DNA of 64,000 bases from Ciona savignyi (taxonomy: Eukaryota > Chordata > Ascidiacea > Phlebobranchia > Cionidae), in the NCBI GenBank assembly GCA_000149265.1, contig CH002977.1, positions 1,118,784 to 1,182,783 of the forward strand. The letters run 5' to 3'. The position numbers and the translations under genes were made by a program. The first letter of the stretch is position 1. Every line of letters starts with the position of its first letter. Positions 57,563-64,000 of the stretch are shown here, piece by piece. The notes under the pieces are model-generated. The model had not been told where the DNA came from and ran no database searches. It saw only the letters and a program-made list of their open reading frames with translations.

Positions 57563-59358
57563 CTAAATAAAAATAAAGTTATGGGATAATAAACCTTATA
57601 TACTAATTATTATAAAAACATGAATAAAAAAGTTACACATCTATTAGTATGCTTAGATCGATTCTCTATAGATGAACCATAATGTTTTCTAACACCAGCG
57701 TACACAACTTTACCAAACAATTACTAATACGACCAAGTTTTATGATATAAGCTGATATCCGTTGCAGTACGAGTCATGTCCTATAAATGTACCACAAATG
57801 ACGCATTCGTCGTCATTACCGAAAAAAGTTAGCAACCGGTTCCCTATTCTAAACGCGACACTCACAACTTCACGTTTAGAACAGGAATCGGTAACCAATT
57901 ACACACGTTTAAAATACGAATTTGGCAATTGCATGCCTAGGTCTATATTCACAATTAGTATTGAAGCGGTTGTGTCGGTGGAAATCGATCTTAGCAAAGT
58001 AAGGGTTCGAAACATTTATACTGGAAATAAAGGTGTACGCAATTGCATTGTTTCGTCGTTTTATGACATACGAAGACGGTTGGTTGTGCTATTCAATTGT
58101 AGAACCTATGCAATCAATATAACAAACGTACAAAATTCTTACAAGATGATTGGCCACAATTTTATATCGATAAAAATAGTATCACATACCAACTGATGTT
58201 TATTAATAAGTAAAAATATTATTCCTTAATATGATTACTAATAATTTAGCACTTTGGTAAAATATAATTAATATATTTATTATTACTTTGCCTAACTTTG
58301 GGATGTGATGATGCACTATGCATATTTATGCACCTGCAACCCTTATGTTGGGGACTTCTAGAAAAGGGGTTTAAGATAGGTCTGGGTCATACGCATCATT
58401 TTTATTCGTATTCACAATTTGTATATATATTTAGGTTAGTTTTGTGTTTCTAGCTCATTTACGCGTAATAAGATTGAATTAATGATTGGTTGTGCATACT
58501 TTATTTTAGGGACTTTCCCGGGGTACACTGGGTCATTTAAATTCTAGTTGTTTTTTTTTTATTTGTGTTGTTTATCTTTAATTTCTTAGGAATTTAAGTA
58601 AATATTCCTTTCTTATCCGGAAATATTAACGATAAAGCCAAAAATGCTTAAAAATGGGCCTCGTTTTCAATTTTTTTTATAGCGGAAATTTTCCTTGGTT
58701 TTTATGTAAAACTTAACGTCGTTGCAAAAAAAGAGCATGTCAGTGAGAATCTCTGTACTTTGTTACCTGTTTTGATTACCCCTTCCTGTCAATAATGTGA
58801 CGACATGGAATGACTGCCAGGAGCGTGATATATAACAGAAATAAAATGTCTAATCGAGTTAGATCTTTTGGGTGTGTAAGCTTATATGGTTTGGATCTAC
58901 GGCGGAAAATTCTAGGTATATTGCGTTGTGAAAATTCCCAAAGCACGACTGCCGTTTTGTGAATGTTCGGCGCCGGTTATTCCATAACAGCCGATATTTC
59001 AGAACAGAATTATTGTACTTATATGGTAAGGACAGTTGAAGGTGAATGAAATAAACTGCGAGAAAGGGGCGAACGGATTTTACATGCCGCAAGTTACTAC
59101 GGGAAATCCGTTAAAATATAAAAAATGGGATAACTGATATCCACAACGAACCATTTCCCCATCACTTAACCGCACCCAAATCATTGATTAGTCTGCTTTA
59201 ACTATAACATAATAACAGCAATAAAATGAACTAATGATATATGTCGTGATAAATTGTGAATAAGGGAAACCCCCACCAATACCAAGAATATAAGCACATT
59301 AAATAAAAACGGTTGATACGTGTAATAAAGATACGATGATACGGTACAAAATAGTTGA
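57563..59358. other. Intergenic region upstream of GPCR
   Basis: No recognised gene. A 144-codon + strand open frame at 57762-58196 starts with TTG and has no family resemblance; it follows an acceptor-like GTTGCAG, so it could be an exon, but nothing else supports it. Confidence 0.35.
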
Positions 59359-59543
59359 ATAGGATAGGATATTCATGTTTATCCCCGTGAATGGGAAAAC
59401 CTAGGGGGTTATCACACGGGCAATCGTCAGATCACCTCGCGCCCATCGTCGGGTTACCGGAGCTATTGCAGTCAGTGTGTTGTATATGATAGACACGTTC
59501 CTTCAATTTGGTAGAACCCATTATCATCGGGGCCGGACAGTTG
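59359..59543 (-). repeat. tRNA-derived SINE, family 1, 3' part, young copy
   Basis: Begins with AGGATAGGATATTCATGTTT and runs through TATCCCCGTGAATGGGAAAA, CACACGGGCAATCGTCAGAT, CCTCGCGCCCA, CGGGTTACCGGAGC and TGTTGTATATGATAGACACG to TTCAATTTGGTAGAACCC. Over about 170 bases it differs from the copy at 60.04 kb by roughly ten substitutions plus a short indel. It lacks the tRNA-like head, a 5' truncation typical of SINEs. Confidence 0.8.
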
Positions 59544-60040
59544 TTACGACGATATAGAAATGATGATGATACTGCGTTACGGTTGATCCACTTTCTTGTG
59601 GTAAACTAGAGAGTGTAAACAACGTGTTTAACTACCACTATTCTTACAACACAATTTGTATGCTATGTGTTTATGCAAGCAGGGTCCATAACCACATTTG
59701 ATGTATTTTATACACCTAGTATGTAGTCTGTTTATGAATGCAGAAACGCTTGTATCTCTAGGGTAATAAACTGATGTTATAGAATATAGATGTTTATTAC
59801 CCAATATATGTTCTTTTCAGATATGAGTAGCCTAGTCAGATTCGTGTTATCTAACATACCAACAAGTTTTAACCCAAATGCCATAGTTTTGTTTGTGCAA
59901 GCATAAACGCATGGGTACCATAGTTACCAAACCAAACTTCCATTCCAGCTGTAGTTAAAACAAAGAATATTGGTGTTAGAATTGCGAACATTTTACCACA
60001 TGTTTTAAATCAAAGCATCTTGTCCAGCGCTATAGTGAAA

Positions 60041-60342
60041 AGGATAGGATATGCTACTCATGTCTATCCCCGTGATTGGGAAAACCAAGGGGGTTAACAC
60101 ACGGGCAATCTTCAGATCGCCTCGCGCCCACCGTCGGGTTACCGGAGCTTTTGCAGTCAGTGTGTTGTATATGATAGACACGTTCCTTCAATTTGGTAGA
60201 ATCCATTCATCCGCTTGGTTCAGAAAGTGTCCGTAAAGTGCCTTGCCCAAGGACACAACCGACTAGCTAGCGACCAGTTTTGCACCTGCAACCATTCGAT
60301 TGAAAGGCGACGCACTTAACCGCTGGACCAACCGGGCGGACG
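60041..60342 (-). repeat. tRNA-derived SINE, family 1, full-length young copy
   Basis: Complete in minus orientation: tail AGGATAGGATAT, body as in the 59.36-kb copy, then GTGCCTTGCCCAAGGACACA, GACTAGCTAGCGACCAG, and the tRNA-like head whose minus-strand reading is GGTCCAGCGGTTAAGTGCGT, then CAATCGAATGGTTGCAGGTG. A-box and B-box positions fit a tRNA ancestor (Ser/Leu-like length and AAGTGCGTCGCCTTTCAA arm). Confidence 0.85.
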
Positions 60343-60794
60343 AGAAGAAGCTAAATTCTTAAAACAGTGCGATTTAACCCATAATAAAATAAATAAATGA
60401 GGTGCCTACGAGTCCAGCGTAAATCACATGTAGCACACCAAACTTTGGGCTTTTGAGTGCACGGAAAATGCGGTATCAGAACAAAATCATATATTTCATC
60501 TCATACAGAAACTAATTTGGAAATAATGAAACTTGTGACATGCGGTCGTCTAGGCGAAAAAAAACGTTTATGACGCATATTATAACGTTTTAACATGGAC
60601 ATCAAAAAAACATGTAACAGATTAAATAATAATGGGTTGAAAAATCTTACAATACTCTTTATGTATGATATAGCATGGGGGTTAGAAAGGCATTTAGAAA
60701 ATACTGATATCCTGTTGGATCGGTAAACAATAATAGTGGTGGGTGGTTTTAAAAATGGTTTACACTTTCTGGTCTAACTTAAATTTAATATGAT

Positions 60795-62769
60795 TTACAA
60801 TCTTCGGCCAATAGCTTGCATTGCAGATTCAAACTGGTCAATTATTCTCTCCCTCATGGGTGATCCAGTGGAGCGTACTTTATTTATTATCTCTTCATAC
60901 TCTTTAAAATGTTTTGAGGCCGCTGACCTGTTACCTATGTTCATTTGATTAAGGGTCTGTCCATACAAACACTGGCAAAATAGTGCTAAAGTACCATCAT
61001 CAGAAAAAATTGTTGGACGCAGACGATCCAACATTTGATCAAAGATAACGCTAGCTTGTATATGGTTACCAGAGTTAGCGATAGTGGTTGCACATAAACT
61101 ACGTACAGCATCTGCTTCCATTGAGTAGTTTTCATTGCACTCTTTGAGAATTGAGCTTGCAATTTCTATAACTCTATCCCGTATATTTGGTATACTCTCT
61201 AATGGTGTAATATTAGATAACAATTCCATGTAAGAGCGTAGTTTTCTTTGCAGTGAGGAGCGTTGAAGCAAACGTGCTGCACAAATAAATATGAGATACG
61301 ATCTTCTTGGAAAATCCTCAACAGCGTATGTTTTAGCAATCACACTTAGTTGGCAAGCTGTAGTGTGATCGGAGGATGGATCGTTCTCTATTTCCTAAAT
61401 TAATATTGATGCAGTTAAAACACATCATAAAGAAAGCCTAGATAACTTAATAGGTAACATTTTCAGTATAACAATACAGGTGACTGTATACACCAGTGGT
61501 CCCCAACTGGCACGAAGTGATCTGCGGACCAGTACTGGAGAACTACCTACTAGGCAGCATCATCTGTATGGTTAACTTCTATTTTTCCTGTTTTATTTTT
61601 GTGATGCATATCTTTTTTTACACTCAGTTGTTTTTCAAATCACTAAAAGTTCGAATCCTACTTGTGACGTCACAAAGTCGCTTTTTAGCACATTTAGAAG
61701 GCTTGTGTGCAATTCATAATAACAAAACCTTGTGCATCCATTCAAAATTTTTAAATCGAAAAAAAAAAAGGATTTTTATTTAAACCACTGAATATATGTT
61801 GTACACGGTTTACCAGCCATTTATTATCTAATATCAGCTTAAATTAAAGTCAGCATGATTCTAATTGATCAATCCAATTTTTACCGCAAGCTTTTTGATA
61901 ATAAACAATAATTACCACGCTTACTTTATTTAAGGTAGTTACATCTAAAACTATTAAACTTAAACGAAGTGTTCAACTTACCTTATAGCCCTTTATAAAC
62001 AAATCTGCGCCGACATTTGATGAGTCATTACTTTGTTTCAATTTGCAAAGTGCAAGTTTTAACATCATTATGCCTTTGTGATGACCTCTTTCCATTCGTT
62101 GTAACATCCGTTCAAACAAAGGAATCACGGATTGAAACTTTTTTGAAACCCACAAAGTATTGGCATCCTCTATTAAAATTATAGCTTTGTAATCAACCGG
62201 GTTTAGCAATAAGTATGTCTGGTGTTATAAATCCTTATAATAACATTATAGTGGAGCTACTCCATTAGCATGTGGCTCTAAATCATTGTATATAGTTACT
62301 TGCGTTATTACAGTGACATATGTCGTTGGTTAAGTCATCACCTTTCTTTCAGTCAAAAGGTTTAGTGACATCGCCTAAACCACCACATGATTAGGTTAAA
62401 CTAGACTATGGAAACCTGTATACAACACCTCGTTATAGCTTCAGCAAACCAACAATGGACATGAGGTAATTGAATGAATGCCTAAAAAACGCCTCATGCG
62501 TTTTTCCATTTATTCTGGTGGGATACAATTTTTAATTTTTGCTGCGATCAGCAACACCAGCAATAATACCAGGAAATCAAGCCATCTAACTAAACAATGC
62601 ATTTAAGTACCATGACAAGTTAGTAATGTTATTGACAAGTTAGTAATGGATTTCTTGCTAAAATAGGTTTATTAATTCTAAAATAACTAATAAATGGTCA
62701 AACCTTCTTCAATTGCCTGATGAAGGTCATTTTCGGGTGATTCAAAGAATGTAGATTCACTTTTACTGA
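60795..62769 (-). CDS. Helix-rich protein of unknown function, C-terminal part
   Basis: Two clear minus-strand exons join in phase 0: 61982-62218 (79 codons, TYLLLNPVDYKAIILIEDAN, then FERMLQRMERGHHKGIMMLK) and 60795-61394 (199 residues plus stop, ending SAMQAIGRRL). The donor is AAG followed by GTAAGT and the acceptor is ATTAATTTAG. The sequence is nearly all alpha helical, with repeated A/L-rich helix pairs (AVRSLCATTIANSGNHIQAS, ALFCQCLYGQTLNQMNIGNR) that suggest TPR-like repeats. I do not recognise the protein. A third candidate exon at 62704-62769 (FSKSESTFFESPENDLHQAI) has good splice sites, but its 3' phase does not fit the 62218 acceptor directly, so another exon may lie between. The N-terminus is not seen. 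Confidence 0.6.
61494..61788. repeat. hAT-like repeat fragment in intron
   Basis: Starts CAGTGGTCCCCAACTGGCAC followed by TGCGGACCAGTACTGG, a start common to hAT-superfamily elements. The putative right end AAACCACTG at 61780-61788 matches CAGTGGTTT only weakly, and the flanking octamers do not match. It lies in the intron between the two clear exons of the gene at 60.8-62.2 kb. Confidence 0.45.
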
Positions 62770-63870
62770 ATTCTAAAAAAATAACTGGTCAGTACATTTG
62801 CTGGTTATGTGTACTGATTCTAATACAAATATGAAATTTTGTACGATAGAATGTTACATTTATACTTTTTTTAATACAAATATTACATTTGTACTTTTGA
62901 GTTGTTTTAGATGAAGTTAAAATCATTTTGTTTAATAGAAATAAATAGCAGCTACCACAAAACCACAGGTACCACTGGAATGAATAATAAATAGGGAATT
63001 TGATATGCAACATCCGAAGGTTTATTCCAATATCAAAAATACAATACAAGTCTAAGCTTGGATGATCTAGCAGAAATTATTTTGAGGGTTGGTAATTTTG
63101 AAAAAAAGTTGCATCACTGAATTTGAACACAACTGTATTCATTTTATTGCTGGACTTTTTAGTATACATGTCGAAAAAAAACGTCACAAAAGCATAAATA
63201 AAACCCTAGTTCAACCAGTCTGCATACTTTTTCATGCTAAATAAACACAGTATTTACAATATAACAACAATTAATTTATAAATACTAGATAACAGTGATA
63301 ATTTATAAAACAATTGTAATTATTTTATGTACAGGATAACAGATACATTTTTGTATTGGTGTACAAATTAAGAGAGAAAATTTAAATTTATTTAGCCAAC
63401 ATTTCATAGATAATTTATATACAAAGTAGGCTAACAGTTATAATTTTAATTACAATAACAGAAAATAGGACATTATTTTGCTCGGGCAGCTTTACAGTAT
63501 TAGTTTTGCACACAGCAAATTAAGTATAAGTAAAAAATAAATATAAACTGAAAAATATTAAGTTCTGAAGTTGTTTTATTAAGAAAGCGATATTTATACA
63601 ATAATTTGGCTTGGAATAAAAGAGCATAACAAAACTAAGGGTTGTCATAAGAAATTGGGTTATTGTCATCTGTTGAGCTGATAAAATAATAAAATCATCA
63701 TATTGATTAGATTTGCAAGTTTTACCACAGACAGAGCATGACCAGTTAATAACCATAAACTCATTGATATTTATATACTAGTACCACTCATAACAAAGCA
63801 TTGTTAATAAATAAATACAAACTAGATTTTTTTGTATTAGAAATAAATAATCAGTCAATTTCGATGTCCT
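62770..63870. other. AT-rich region, probable intergenic or intron
   Basis: Very AT-rich, with no exon that I could frame. A TTTATT near 63572 (AATAAA on -) may serve as poly(A) signal for the gene whose end is at 63871. Confidence 0.35.
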
Positions 63871-64000
63871 GCTAGGATAAACCACCAAGATTTAGAATGT
63901 TGCATATTTCTTCTTTATATCGTAATGTTATTTTACCAGTACCAAGTACATTTTTTGTGCTTATTGTGGATTTCTTTAAAATGATCGATTCTGTATGTTT
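63871..64000 (-). CDS. Possible 3' terminal exon of a gene running off the window
   Basis: One minus-strand frame is open from the window edge for 42 codons (KHTESIILKKSTISTKNVLG, then TGKITLRYKEEICNILNLGG) and stops with TAG at about 63871-63873. Charge and hydrophobic spacing look protein-like rather than translated AT-rich noise, but no family is recognised and no splice site is visible in the window. Confidence 0.3.

Noticed and set aside
57762..58196. 144-codon + strand open frame upstream of the GPCR gene
   Set aside because: It begins with TTG, shows no family resemblance and no poly(A) signal or partner exon. An acceptor-like GTTGCAG before it is not enough.
61494..61788. Complete hAT element with target duplication
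   Set aside because: Left end is convincing, but the right end is weak and the flanking octamers do not match; kept only as a fragment.

Overview
The window is AT-rich animal DNA: intron-rich genes with GT-AG junctions, long non-coding stretches, many short interspersed repeats and one 100-base assembly gap. Gene content (tensin, cytoplasmic intermediate filament, matrix metalloproteinase, HNK-1-type sulfotransferase, an LDLa-bearing class A GPCR), compact introns and strong 3' splice sites lying just upstream of several ATGs point to a tunicate, most likely Ciona. Species-level assignment is inference. Exon models below were built by hand from reading frame, splice consensus and phase; the joins named keep frame throughout.

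Layout. 1.8-17.6 kb (+): tensin-family gene, 17 coding exons, with a second in-phase first exon at 11.55 kb after an 8.9-kb intron. 17.6-22.2 kb: 3' UTR and intergenic DNA. 22.2-23.6 kb (+): carbohydrate sulfotransferase, convergent with a Myb/SANT-like DNA-binding protein gene at 24.4-25.6 kb (-). 25.6-30.9 kb: repeat-rich intergenic DNA, including nested insertions and the gap. 30.9-33.1 kb (+): translation initiation factor eIF1 without a visible first exon, with a hAT-type element in its intron. 33.4-34.9 kb: intergenic DNA with a SINE split by a small hAT-type element. 35.0-43.0 kb (-): secreted matrix metalloproteinase with hemopexin domain and two tandem alternative catalytic exons. 43.1-48.4 kb: intergenic DNA and repeats. 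48.5-52.6 kb (-): intermediate filament protein. 54.5-57.5 kb (-): LDLa-array rhodopsin-type receptor. 57.6-60.7 kb: intergenic DNA with two very similar SINE copies. 60.8-62.8 kb (-): helix-rich protein of unknown function. 63.87-64.0 kb (-): probable 3' end of another gene running off the window.

These genes do not form a pathway. Several products concern cell shape, adhesion or matrix (tensin at focal adhesions, intermediate filament cytoskeleton, MMP in the matrix, glycan sulfation in the Golgi), but their proximity need not be functional. The most notable points are the apparent mutually exclusive exon pair in the MMP, the dual first exons of tensin, the LDLa receptor without leucine-rich repeats, and the well-preserved transposon nesting.
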